A DNA stretch of 64,000 bases, taken from positions 1-64,000 of the forward strand of contig NZ_JASEEQ010000010.1 of the NCBI RefSeq assembly GCF_030019515.1. Direction: 5' to 3'. The notes under the pieces are model-generated. The model was not told where the DNA came from. It worked only from the letters and a program-made list of their open reading frames with translations, and made no database searches. The number at the start of each line of letters is the position of its first letter. The first letter of the stretch is position 1. Positions 41,669-50,357 of this stretch are shown here, in pieces. The position numbers and the translations under genes were made by a program. The stretch comes from Nocardioides sp. (lineage in GTDB: Bacteria > Actinomycetota > Actinomycetes > Propionibacteriales > Nocardioidaceae).

Positions 41669-44600
41669 TCGCGGTCCTCCAGGTCACCCTCGACGTCGAG
41701 GTAGACCTGCTGCATCGCGGCCAGCGTGTCCGCGTCCGGATCAGCCCACAGCCCACGGTCGGCCGCCTCGTGCAGCCGCTCGACGATGCCGCGCAGGGCC
41801 CAGGGGTTCGACGTACGCAGGAACTCCTGGTTGGTCTCGTCGAGCACGTACTCCTGGGCGAGCCGGTCGTACATCCAGTCGTGCACGACACCCGCGGTGG
41901 CGTCGAAGCCGAAGAGGTAGTCGACGGTCGCCGCGAGCTCGAAGGCGCCCTTGTAGCCGTGCCGCTGCATGGCTGCGATCCAGCGTGGGTTGACCACCCG
42001 GGCGCGGAAGACCCGGTTGGTCTCCTCCTGCAGGGTGCGGGTCTTCACCGCGTCCGGGGAGGTCGAGTCGCCCACGTAGGCCTTCGGGTCCGCGCCGGTG
42101 AGCGCGCGCACGGTGGCGACCATGCCGCCGTGGTACTGGAAGTAGTCATCGGAGTCGGCGATGTCGTGCTCGGCGGAGTCGACGTTCTTCGCCGCGACCT
42201 TGATCCGCCGGTAGTTGGCGCGCATGTCGTCGGCCGCCGGTGCGCCGTCGAGGTCACGTCCGTAGGCGAAGCCGCCCCACGCGGTGTAGACCTCGGCCAG
42301 GTCCTGGTCGTCGCGCCAGGTGCCCGACTCGATGACCTGCAGGATGCCGGCACCGTACGAGCCCGGCTTCGATCCGAAGATGCGCGTGGTGGCCCGGCGT
42401 GCGTCGCCGTGCTCGGCCAGGTCGGCCTGCGCGTTCGCACGCACGAAGTTCTGGTCGGCGGGCTCGTCGAGGTCGGCGACCATCCGCACCGCGTCGTCGA
42501 GCATGGCCACGACGTGGGGGAACGCGTCGCGGAAGAATCCCGAGATGCGCACGGTCACGTCGATCCGCGGGCGCCCCAGCTCCTCCAGCGGCACGACCAC
42601 CAGGTGGCGCACCCGCCGCGACTCGGCGTCCCACTCGGGACGCACGCCGAGCAGGGCGAGCACCTCGGCCACGTCATCGCCGGATGTGCGCATCGCGCTG
42701 GTGCCCCAGACCGACAGTCCGACCGACGTGGGGTAGTCGCTGGTCTCCTCGACGTACTTCTTGAGCAGGGAGTCGGCCATCGCCTGTCCGGTCTGCCACG
42801 CCAACCGGCTCGGCACGGCCCGCGGGTCGACGGTATAGAAGTTGCGGCCGGTCGGGAGCACGTTGACCAGGCCACGCAGGGGTGAGCCGGATGGACCGGC
42901 CGGGACGTAGCCACCTGCGAGTGCATGGAGGACGGCGTCCAGCTCGTCGGTCGTCCGGGCCAGGCGCGGCACGACCTGGGTCGCGGCGAACTCCAGGACC
43001 CGTCGTACGTCGGCATCGTCGTGGAGCGTCGCAGCCGTCGCCGGGTCCCAGTCGGCCTTCTCCATCGCCTCGACCAGCCCGCGGGCCTGCGCCTCGAAAG
43101 CATCGACGTCCGCGGTCGCCGCGCCTTCGCCGAGGCCCAGCGCCGTGCGCAGTCCCGGTACCGAGCTGCCGACGCCGCCCCACACCTGCGCGGCCCGCAG
43201 GATCGACAGGACCAGGTTCACCCTCGCCTCTCCCTGCGGGGCCGTACCCAGGACGTGCAGGCCGTCACGGATCTGGGCGTCCTTGATCTCGCACAGCCAG
43301 CCGTCGACGTGGAGCAGGAAGTCGTCGAACTCCTCGTCCTCCGGTCGCTCGTCGAGCCCGAGGTCGCGGTGCAGCTGCGCGGCGTGCATGAGCTGCCAGA
43401 TCTCACCGCGGATCGCCGGCAGCTTGGCCGGGTCCATCGTGGCGATCTTGTCGTACTCCTCGAGGAGCGCCTCGAGCCGGGCGATGTCGCCGTACGACTC
43501 GGCGCGCGCCATCGGCGGCACGAGGTGGTCGACGATGGTGGCGTGGGCACGCCGCTTGGCCTGTGCGCCCTCGCCCGGGTCGTTGACGAGGAACGGATAG
43601 ATCAGCGGCAGACTGCCGAGCGTCGCGTCCGGCCCGCACGAGGCCGACAGGGCGGCGTTCTTGCCGGGCAGCCATTCCATCGAGCCGTGCTTGCCGAGGT
43701 GTACGACGGCATCGGCCTTGAAGCCGTGCTCGAGCCACCGGTACGCGGCCAGGTAGTGGTGCGTCACCGGCAGGTCCGGGTCGTGATAGATCGCGACCGG
43801 GTTCTCCCCGAACCCCCGCGGCGGCTGGATCATGATCACGAGGTTGCCCGCCTGCAGCGTCGCGACGACGATCTCGCCGGCGTCGTTCACGAACAGGGAC
43901 CCGGGGGCCTCGCCCCACGCTGCGGTCATCGCGTCGCGAAGGTCGGCCGGCAAGTCCTTGGTCCAGACGCGGTAGTCCTCCGCGCTGATGCGGACATGGG
44001 CATCGGTCAGTTGCGCCGAGGTCAACCACTCCGGGTCCTGGCCGCCGGCCGAGATGAGGGCGTGGATGAGGGCGTCGCCGGCCTCGGTGTCGTCCGCCTT
44101 GTCGAGGATGGCTCCCACGGTGGTCGATCCTGTGGAGGGCCCGAGGTCGTAGCCCGCCGTGCGCAGCCGGCGCAGCAGGCGGATGGCGGAGACAGGCGTG
44201 TCGAGACCGACCGCGTTGCCGATGCGCGCGTGTTTGGTGGGGTAGGCGGACAGCACCAGGGCCAGGCGCTTCTCGCTGTTCGGCTTGCGCCGCAGGAGGG
44301 CGTGGTTGACAGCGATCCGGGCGACGCGGTCGGCGCGCTCGGGGTCGGCGACGTACGCGGGCAGGCCCTGTTCGTCGATCTCCTTGAAGGAGAAGGGCGC
44401 CGTCGTGATGCGCCCGTCGAACTCGGGGATCGCGATCTGGCTCGCGTAGTCGAGCGGGCTGACCCCGTCGTCCGATTCCTCCCACTCCGCTCGGCTGTTG
44501 GTCAGGCAGAGCCCCTGCAGGACGGGGATGTCGAGCGCGGCCATCCGCGCCACATCCCACGCCTCGTCGTCGCCGCCCGCGCTCGCCGCCGCGGGAACCG

Positions 44601-45258
44601 AGCCGCCGGCCGCGAGCACGGTCACGATGAGGGCGTCCAACGTGCCGAGCGCCTCGTAGAGGTCATCGGGCGCAGAGCGCAGGGAGCCGGCGAAGATCGG
44701 CACGCCGGTCGCTCGACCGGTTGCGTCGAGTGCGTCGGCCAGGGCGTGGGCGAAGGCGCTGTTGCCGCTCGTCTCGTGGGCGCGGTAGTAGAGGACGCCG
44801 ACGCGTGGGAGCTCCGCGTCTGTGGGTGCCGATCGCTCGGCGTACCCCCATGCTGGGGTGGTGGCCGGCGGCTCGAAGCCCTCACCCGTCAGCAGCACCG
44901 TGTCGGACAGGAAGGCGTGCAACTGCTGGAGGTTGGCCGGCCCGCCCTCGGCCAGGTAGCGGTGGGCTTCGGCGGCCACTCCCATCGGGACGGTCGAGAG
45001 CTCCATCAGCTCGGCGCTCGGCTGCTGCTCGCCACCGAGGACCGCCAGCGGTGCGCCAGCGCCACGGAGCGCGTCGATGCCGGACCAGAGATCGTGGGGC
45101 GAGCCGAGCAGTCGTACGACGACCAGGTCGGCGCCGTCGACGATGCGGTGGAGCTCCGAGTCGGTCGAGCGAGACGGATTGGCCCACACGTAGTCGGCGC
45201 CACTGGCTCGCGCGGAGAGCAGGTCGGTGTCGGACGTGGACAGCAGCGCGATCCGCAC
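41665..45258 (-). CDS. cobN: Cobaltochelatase large subunit
   Basis: A 1197-aa CobN. The start is GTG with GGAGGAGG upstream. Motifs include VGVLYYRAHETSGNSAFAHA, IPVLQGLCLTNSRAEWEESD, RRKPNSEKRLALVLSAYPTK, and IYHDPDLPVTHHYLAAYRWL followed by VHLGKHGSMEWLPGKNAALS, the conserved chelatase core. The C-terminus has RVVNPRWIAAMQRHGYKGAF and TNQEFLRTSNPWALRGIVER. It inserts cobalt into hydrogenobyrinic acid a,c-diamide with the ChlI/D-type partner encoded at 29.9 kb. It heads the riboswitch-4 unit. Confidence 0.97.
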   Translation of the reverse strand: MRIALLSTSDTDLLSARASGADYVWANPSRSTDSELHRIVDGADLVVVRLLGSPHDLWSGIDALRGAGAPLAVLGGEQQPSAELMELSTVPMGVAAEAHRYLAEGGPANLQQLHAFLSDTVLLTGEGFEPPATTPAWGYAERSAPTDAELPRVGVLYYRAHETSGNSAFAHALADALDATGRATGVPIFAGSLRSAPDDLYEALGTLDALIVTVLAAGGSVPAAASAGGDDEAWDVARMAALDIPVLQGLCLTNSRAEWEESDDGVSPLDYASQIAIPEFDGRITTAPFSFKEIDEQGLPAYVADPERADRVARIAVNHALLRRKPNSEKRLALVLSAYPTKHARIGNAVGLDTPVSAIRLLRRLRTAGYDLGPSTGSTTVGAILDKADDTEAGDALIHALISAGGQDPEWLTSAQLTDAHVRISAEDYRVWTKDLPADLRDAMTAAWGEAPGSLFVNDAGEIVVATLQAGNLVIMIQPPRGFGENPVAIYHDPDLPVTHHYLAAYRWLEHGFKADAVVHLGKHGSMEWLPGKNAALSASCGPDATLGSLPLIYPFLVNDPGEGAQAKRRAHATIVDHLVPPMARAESYGDIARLEALLEEYDKIATMDPAKLPAIRGEIWQLMHAAQLHRDLGLDERPEDEEFDDFLLHVDGWLCEIKDAQIRDGLHVLGTAPQGEARVNLVLSILRAAQVWGGVGSSVPGLRTALGLGEGAATADVDAFEAQARGLVEAMEKADWDPATAATLHDDADVRRVLEFAATQVVPRLARTTDELDAVLHALAGGYVPAGPSGSPLRGLVNVLPTGRNFYTVDPRAVPSRLAWQTGQAMADSLLKKYVEETSDYPTSVGLSVWGTSAMRTSGDDVAEVLALLGVRPEWDAESRRVRHLVVVPLEELGRPRIDVTVRISGFFRDAFPHVVAMLDDAVRMVADLDEPADQNFVRANAQADLAEHGDARRATTRIFGSKPGSYGAGILQVIESGTWRDDQDLAEVYTAWGGFAYGRDLDGAPAADDMRANYRRIKVAAKNVDSAEHDIADSDDYFQYHGGMVATVRALTGADPKAYVGDSTSPDAVKTRTLQEETNRVFRARVVNPRWIAAMQRHGYKGAFELAATVDYLFGFDATAGVVHDWMYDRLAQEYVLDETNQEFLRTSNPWALRGIVERLHEAADRGLWADPDADTLAAMQQVYLDVEGDLEDRE

Positions 45259-45299
45259 GAGCGGGATCCTCCTCCGGGGTTCTCGCCCCGTTCGATCGG

Positions 45300-45425
45300 T
45301 CGGAATGCCCGCGGCCAGTGTCTGGCTGCCCCTCTCTGCGTCGACAGAGAAAGGTCACAGTGGCGGAACCGCCCCGGAGTCTCACCGGGTTCCTGCACCA
45401 CGAGCGATCCGAAGCCTACGGGAGG
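45300..45425 (-). ncRNA. Cobalamin riboswitch 4 (upstream of cobN)
   Basis: On the minus strand the core reads GGAACCCGGTGAGACTCCGG, then GGCGGTTCCGCCACTGTGACC, with the B12 box GCAGCCAGACACTGGCC at 45,313-45,329. Downstream, a CGGGG/CCCCG hairpin (45,278-45,293) lies directly before the GGAGGAGG ribosome site of cobN and is a likely translational switch. It controls cobN-cobF-cobQ-cobK. Confidence 0.92.
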
Positions 45426-45523
45426 ATGGGCGCTGATGAACCCCGAGGGCGATCCGGGAGCGAGGTCGGCCTACGCACGCCTGAGGGGAGCACGGCCTCG
45501 GTCGCTCGACCGGCAGTCCCTTG

Positions 45524-45539
45524 CCGGAACTGGTTCCGG
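45524..45539. repeat. 16-bp palindrome upstream of the YCII/ECF42 genes
   Basis: CCGGAAC and GTTCCGG are separated by two bases, forming a perfect dyad about 90 bases upstream of the YCII start and just upstream of the ECF42-type promoter. It could be an operator, but no nearby repressor is evident. Confidence 0.4.
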
Positions 45540-45545
45540 TCGCGA

Positions 45546-45572
45546 TGTCGAATGCGGAGGATGCCGATCGAC
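45546..45572 (+). promoter_or_regulatory. ECF42-type promoter
   Basis: TGTCGA at 45,546-45,551 and CGAC at 45,569-45,572 are separated by 17 bases, matching the -35 TGTCGA and -10 CGA/TC pattern I recall for ECF42 sigma factors. Transcription would begin near 45,580, about 50 bases before the YCII gene. This fits autocontrol by the sigma factor encoded downstream. Confidence 0.6.
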
Positions 45573-45628
45573 GTGAGGATGAGTCGACCACCGAGCAGCG
45601 GTGGACACCAACGGTGAGGAGCGGGTCA

Positions 45629-46006
45629 ATGGCACGGTTCATGGGATTCGTGAGGATGGAAGAGGGCCAGGGCGCGCCGCCGCAGGCGCTGTTCGACGCG
45701 ATGGACGAGTACATCGGCGCCCAGGCGGCGGCCGGGACGTTCCTCGACGGGGGCGGTCTCTTCGGCACCGAGGACGCCGTGAACTTCCTGGTGCGCAAGG
45801 GTGAGGTGACCCGGGTGGACGGCCCGTACGCCGAGGCCAAGGAGGTCGTCGGCGGGTGGGCGATCCTGCAGTACGACAGCCTGGAGGACGCGGTCGCGGG
45901 GCAGCGTGAGTTCGCCGACCTGCACGCGAAGTACTGGCCGGAGTGCACCATGGTCGCCACGCTGCGCCAGATCTCGGACGCGCCGCCGGAGGCGTCCGGC
46001 GCCTGA
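45629..46006 (+). CDS. YCII-domain (DGPF-type) protein linked to ECF42
   Basis: A 125-aa protein; the ATG at 45,629 has a GAGGAG site, while the frame extends upstream without support. It contains MARFMGFVRMEEGQGAPPQA, a FLVRKGEVTRVDGPYAEAKE segment with the DGP(F/Y) motif, then VVGGWAILQYDSLEDAVAGQ. DGPF/YCII proteins are the usual partners and targets of ECF42 sigma factors. The biochemical role is unknown, possibly an oxidation-related or muconolactone-isomerase-like activity. Confidence 0.88.
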   Translation: MARFMGFVRMEEGQGAPPQALFDAMDEYIGAQAAAGTFLDGGGLFGTEDAVNFLVRKGEVTRVDGPYAEAKEVVGGWAILQYDSLEDAVAGQREFADLHAKYWPECTMVATLRQISDAPPEASGA

Positions 46007-46041
46007 CGATCCCGCCGTGCGGCGAGCCCTAGGCTCGTCGC

Positions 46042-47337
46042 ATGGCCGGGAGCAGTGCAGATACCGGTGCCGCGACCACCGGGGAGGCGATCACCGCCAC
46101 CTGGCGTGCGGAGTCCGCGCGACTGGTCGGGGCGTTGACGCGGATGACGCGGGACGTCGGCCTCGCGGAGGACCTGGCCCAGGACGCGCTGGTGAGCGCG
46201 CTCGAGCAGTGGCCGTCCCGAGGCGTCCCGGCCAACCCCGGCGCGTGGTTGATGACCACCGCGAAGCGCCGCGCCGTGGATGTGTTCCGGCGGGCCGAGA
46301 CCTTGCGCCGCAAGACCGACGAGCTCGGCCGTGGCCTCAGCGAGGAGGACGGGATGCCCGATCTCAGCGCGCAGGTGGACTTCATCGAGGACGACGTCCT
46401 CCGGCTGATCTTCCTGTCCTGCCACCCGCGGCTGACCCCGGAGTCGCGGGCCGCGCTGACCCTCCGGCTGGTCGGCGGACTGTCGACCGCGGAGATCGCC
46501 CGGGGCTTCCTGGCCGCCGAGTCCGCGATGGGCCAACGGATCTCCCGCGCCAAGAGGACGCTCAGCGAGGCCCGAGCCGAGTTCGAGCTCCCGGTGGGCG
46601 CCGAACGCAGCGCCCGGCTCGAGGACGTGATGGCTGTCGTCTACCTGATCTTCAACGAGGGCTACACCGCCACGGCGGGCGACGACTGGATGCGCCCCGA
46701 GCTGACCGCCGAGGCGATCAGGCTGGCCCGGATGCTGGTCGATCTCGTGCCGGACGAGCCCGAGGTGCACGGGCTGCAGGCGCTGCTGGAGCTGCAGGCC
46801 TCCCGCGGGCCGGCGCGGGTCGACGTTGCGGGCCGCCCGGTGCTCCTCGACGACCAGGACCGCAGCCGCTGGGACGCCCTGCTCATCCGCCGTGGGCTGG
46901 CCGCACTGGAGCGCGCCGAGGTGCTCGCGCGGGGCGGCGCGCCGGTTGGTCGGTACTACCTGCAGGCCGCGATCGCCGCGCAGCACGCCCGTGCGGCGAG
47001 CAGCGACCAGACCGACTGGCCGGCGATCGCGGCCCTGTACGACGTGCTCGCCGCGGCCGCACCCGGCCCGGTCGTGGAGGTCAACCGCGCGGTCGCGCAC
47101 GGGCGGGCCTTCGGTCCGGCCTCCGGCCTCGCCGTACTGGATGACGTGCCCGTGGGCGCGCTCACCGGATCGCACCTGCTTCCGAGCGTGCGGGGCGACC
47201 TGCTCTCGCGGGCGGGACGCAGCCCCGAGGCGGCCGCGTCGTTCCGCGAGGCGGCGGCGCTCACCCGCAACGAGAGCGAGCGGGCACTCCTGCTGCGCCG
47301 CGCCGAGCAGTGCGAGCCCGGGGCGTCAGCCGAGTGA
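46042..47337 (+). CDS. ECF42-group RNA polymerase sigma factor
   Basis: A 431-aa sigma factor. Region 2 reads GLAEDLAQDALVSALEQWPS, then PGAWLMTTAKRRAVDVFRR. Region 4 reads LTLRLVGGLSTAEIARGFLA and AMGQRISRAKRTL. The long C-terminal extension (about residues 190-431) is helical and TPR-like (WDALLIRRGLAALERAEVLA, then LLPSVRGDLLSRAGRSPEAA) as in ECF42 proteins, where it is needed for activity. There is no anti-sigma gene. A CGAGCC/GGCTCG hairpin (46,023-46,037) precedes the ATG. It likely drives the promoter at 45,546. Confidence 0.93.
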   Translation: MAGSSADTGAATTGEAITATWRAESARLVGALTRMTRDVGLAEDLAQDALVSALEQWPSRGVPANPGAWLMTTAKRRAVDVFRRAETLRRKTDELGRGLSEEDGMPDLSAQVDFIEDDVLRLIFLSCHPRLTPESRAALTLRLVGGLSTAEIARGFLAAESAMGQRISRAKRTLSEARAEFELPVGAERSARLEDVMAVVYLIFNEGYTATAGDDWMRPELTAEAIRLARMLVDLVPDEPEVHGLQALLELQASRGPARVDVAGRPVLLDDQDRSRWDALLIRRGLAALERAEVLARGGAPVGRYYLQAAIAAQHARAASSDQTDWPAIAALYDVLAAAAPGPVVEVNRAVAHGRAFGPASGLAVLDDVPVGALTGSHLLPSVRGDLLSRAGRSPEAAASFREAAALTRNESERALLLRRAEQCEPGASAE

Positions 47338-47730
47338 GTCGCGCAGGTCGCGGCAGGCCTGTTCGCAGCGACGGCAGGCCTCGGCGCAGATCCGGCAGTG
47401 CTCGTGCATGTCGGCGTGCTGCGAACACTCGTCGCCGCAGGCCTTGCAGGCGGTCGCGCAGGCCTCCAGGAACGCGCGGGTGAGGTTGGCGTCGTAGCCG
47501 GTGTGCCGCGACAGCGTGCTCCCGGTGGTCGCGCACATGCCGGCGCAGTCCAGGTTCGTCCTGATGCACTTGGTGAGCTCGGCGACCCCGTCCTCGCTGA
47601 GGCAGGCGTCGGCGCAGGCCGTGCAGGTCTGAGCACATTCGAAGCAGGCTGCGATGCAGTCTGCGAGCAACTTCGTGTCGATCCTGCCGAGGTCCTTCGG
47701 GTAGGCCTCGAGCATCTCGGTGTGGGTCAT
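47326..47730 (-). CDS. Four-helix-bundle copper-binding protein, Cys-rich
   Basis: A 134-aa protein with about 18 cysteines. The pattern includes LLADCIAACFECAQTCTACA, DCAGMCATTGSTL, CATACKACGDECSQH and HCRICAEACRRCEQACRDL, matching the DUF326/Csp family, in which Cys-lined helical bundles store many Cu(I) ions. It has no signal peptide, so it is a cytosolic form. It overlaps the convergent sigma gene by 12 bases at the 3' end. The role is probably copper storage or detoxification. Confidence 0.92.
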   Translation of the reverse strand: MTHTEMLEAYPKDLGRIDTKLLADCIAACFECAQTCTACADACLSEDGVAELTKCIRTNLDCAGMCATTGSTLSRHTGYDANLTRAFLEACATACKACGDECSQHADMHEHCRICAEACRRCEQACRDLRDSLG

Positions 47731-47831
47731 CGCGTCTTCCCTTCGTCGGACACTTGCGGGAGTACCCAGACCGGCCCCACCCATCCGGGTAGCCACGCCG
47801 GAGCCGACCTGCTGCCGTCCGGGCGTCCGGC

Positions 47832-49439
47832 TCACCAGCGTCGTTCGGCCAACTCCAGGCCCAGCCACAGCAGGACCAACTGGTCGGGACGGTCGAGGTC
47901 CAGGCCGACCAGCTCGCGCAGCCGACCGAGGCGGTAACGCACCGTGTTGGCATGGACCGACATCCGCTCCGCGGTCTCCCGGACGTCGCCGAGGCAGCCC
48001 AGCCAGGTGCGGAGCAGGTCGGCATGCGAGGTGCCCTGCTCTCGATCGATGGCGAGGACTCGCTCCGCGACCCTGCTCAGCTCTCCCGGCGAATGTCGCC
48101 GGGCGAGGGAGTGCAACGTCAGCTCGTCGCGGACCTCCTCGGCGCTGGCGACCGGCCCCAGGCTCGGACGCAGCGCCACCAGGGAGAGCACGGCGTCGGC
48201 GTCGCGGCGGGCCGCGCTCAGCGCCGAGCTGGAGACGATCGGCCCCGCCAGGCCACCGACAAGGACTGCGCCCATGACCCCCGAGACCGCCCGGACGACC
48301 TTGCGGATGCGGTCGGGCGTCTGCGCGGCTGCGACCCGTGTCCCGGAGATCACGGCGTAGACGCGCCCGTCCAGGACGACGCAGCCGCTCCGGCCGTGCC
48401 GTGCCTCGAGCTCGATGGACAGCACGTCGGCGAGGCGCAGCAGGTCCAGGGATGCGGACTGGCCGTCCTGGGCGTCCAGCCCCAGCACCCACATCTGCGT
48501 CCCATCCAGGAGGCCGAGATGGTGGGCGGCCGCCCAGTCGCCCCTCTCGAGGACCGCCCGGAGCTGGTCGGAGCGTCGCTGTCGCGCCACGTCCTGGGCC
48601 GACCTGGCTCGCATCAGGTGGAGTGCGGCGATCTCGCTCGCTCCCGCCAGCAGCGAAGCCGCATCCTCGACGAGGTTGTCGCCCGCGTCGACCAACCAGA
48701 TCGATCCCACCGGCTGCGTGCCCGCGCGCACCGCGCAGGCGAGCCGGCCGAGCGCCGTGTCCGTGGCCTTGAACGCGACCGCACCGGCGGCCGCGTAGAG
48801 CTCGCGGTACTGCCGCTCGTTGTCGACAAGGTCGGGCACCTGGCGACCCAGGATCCCGTCACGTCGCTCGGGATCGGTCGGCTGGTGGGGGAGCGTGGAG
48901 TAGGCGAGCACGCGCCGCTGGTTGTCCTCGATCGCGGTCGCTCCACCCGTGGCTGACGCGACGGCGTTGGCCAGGGAGAACAGGTCGCCCACCGCCAGTG
49001 AGGACAGCGCCGGGGAGGCCCCGCCGCCGGCGCCCTCCACCGCGGTGGCCACCAGCCGCTCGAAGTGCAGCCACTCCAGTCCGTCCTCGATGACCATCAG
49101 CGCGATGCCGGCGGCGTCCGCGACCTTCGCCGCGTCGGTGCACGAGCGGTCGCCGGCCTTGACGGCGACCGCGTTGTAGCCGCGCTCGACGGCCGTGGAC
49201 AACAGATCCTGCAGTCCCGGGCCCGGACGCACCCCCACGGCCAGCAGCAGACCCCGGGTCACCGTGAGCGGCGGGTCGTGGGGATCGTGCAGCACGGGGT
49301 GGGAGATGCCCAGGTCGCGGCCGGCGGGATCGGAGGCCAGGGTCACGGTGGCCGAGCCGATGATGTCGAGGATCGCCCCGACGCTCGCATGCACCTCCAC
49401 GGGGGCATTGTCGAATTGCATCAACACAGCATGGACCAT
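47832..49439 (-). CDS. PucR-family transcriptional regulator
   Basis: About 535 aa from ATG 49,439; ATG 49,421 is also possible and neither has a strong ribosome site. Residues 1-130 form a PucR-type N-terminal domain (LLLAVGVRPGPGLQDLLSTA, VERGYNAVAVKAGDRS). The middle is a GAF/GGDEF-like sensor region. The C-terminus has the HTH (RETAERMSVHANTVRYRLGR) and LDLDRPDQLVLLWLGLELAE. PucR proteins govern purine, amino-acid and related catabolism. It is divergent from the GNAT-like/racemase/ABC genes and very likely controls them. Confidence 0.9.
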   Translation of the reverse strand: MVHAVLMQFDNAPVEVHASVGAILDIIGSATVTLASDPAGRDLGISHPVLHDPHDPPLTVTRGLLLAVGVRPGPGLQDLLSTAVERGYNAVAVKAGDRSCTDAAKVADAAGIALMVIEDGLEWLHFERLVATAVEGAGGGASPALSSLAVGDLFSLANAVASATGGATAIEDNQRRVLAYSTLPHQPTDPERRDGILGRQVPDLVDNERQYRELYAAAGAVAFKATDTALGRLACAVRAGTQPVGSIWLVDAGDNLVEDAASLLAGASEIAALHLMRARSAQDVARQRRSDQLRAVLERGDWAAAHHLGLLDGTQMWVLGLDAQDGQSASLDLLRLADVLSIELEARHGRSGCVVLDGRVYAVISGTRVAAAQTPDRIRKVVRAVSGVMGAVLVGGLAGPIVSSSALSAARRDADAVLSLVALRPSLGPVASAEEVRDELTLHSLARRHSPGELSRVAERVLAIDREQGTSHADLLRTWLGCLGDVRETAERMSVHANTVRYRLGRLRELVGLDLDRPDQLVLLWLGLELAERRW

Positions 49440-49490
49440 TTGGACGTCCCGCCAAAGCCAGGGCGTGGCGCCGTGGCCGAGGATCCTTGT

Positions 49491-50357
49491 GTGCGAGCGA
49501 CAGGAACGTCCTCGGGGACGAGCTTCAACACCGCAGCCCAGGCGAGCCGGGCCGCGTCCGCGGCGGCCGCGCGGGCCGGAGTGACCGTCACCGGCCTGGA
49601 ATCGATCGCCGACCTGCGCGACGCCTCGGCGCTGCTCGAAGCGGTGTGGGGACGCACCCCGGAGGGCGTACCGCTGCCCCGCGAGATGATGCGCTCGCTC
49701 GTGCACGCCGGCGGTCTGGTGTCGGCGGCCTACGGGACGGACCGGCTCCTGGGCGTGGCGGTCCTCGGCCGATCGGTCGGAGCTGCCTGCTACTCCTATC
49801 TCGCCGCGACCCTTCCGAGCAGTGCCGATCGAGGCACCGGCTTCGCGCTCAAGCAGCACCAGCGGGCGTGGGCGCTCGGCGAGGGCCTGACCACGATGCG
49901 CTGGACCTTCGACCCGCTCGTCAGCCGCAATGCCCGCTTCAACCTCTCGAAGCTCGGGGCGCGAGCGTGCATCTACGAACCCGCCTTCTACGGCCGCATG
50001 TCGGATGCTCTCAACGGGGACGACGTCGCGGATCGGCTGGTGGCCGAGTGGCAGCTCGACTCGGCGAGGGCGGTGAGTGCCAGTGAGGGCACCGCCGTCC
50101 CGGCCGAGGCGCCCGCCGAGGCGGACCTGACGGCGGTCGAATGCGGCCCCGACGGCGGCCCGGCCTGGCAGCTCTCGACGAGGGAGGCGTGGTGCCGGGT
50201 CCCCACCGACGTGGTCAGCCTGCGCCGAACCGACCCCGGCCTGGCGAGCGCGTGGCGTGAAGCGGTCGGCGCGTGGCTGCGGCCCGCCTTCGCCGACGGC
50301 TTCGTCGCGACCTCGGCCGGCCGAACCGGCTGGTACCACCTGGAGAAGGAGCACTGA
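49491..50357 (+). CDS. COG3375-type GNAT-like protein
   Basis: A 288-aa protein from a GTG at 49,491, chosen for its GAGGA site; an ATG at 49,431 is in frame but would overlap the divergent regulator. The hallmark segment LTTMRWTFDPLVSRNARFNL, then SKLGARACIYEPAFYGRMSD, is typical of predicted GNAT proteins encoded next to N-acylamino-acid racemases. It may acylate amino acids to make racemase substrates. It overlaps the enolase gene (TGATG). Confidence 0.85.
   Translation: MRATGTSSGTSFNTAAQASRAASAAAARAGVTVTGLESIADLRDASALLEAVWGRTPEGVPLPREMMRSLVHAGGLVSAAYGTDRLLGVAVLGRSVGAACYSYLAATLPSSADRGTGFALKQHQRAWALGEGLTTMRWTFDPLVSRNARFNLSKLGARACIYEPAFYGRMSDALNGDDVADRLVAEWQLDSARAVSASEGTAVPAEAPAEADLTAVECGPDGGPAWQLSTREAWCRVPTDVVSLRRTDPGLASAWREAVGAWLRPAFADGFVATSAGRTGWYHLEKEH

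Noticed and set aside
45426..45628. Short plus-strand frame starting near 45,436
   Set aside because: It is Arg/Pro-rich, unlike a protein, and spans the promoter region of the YCII/ECF42 pair.
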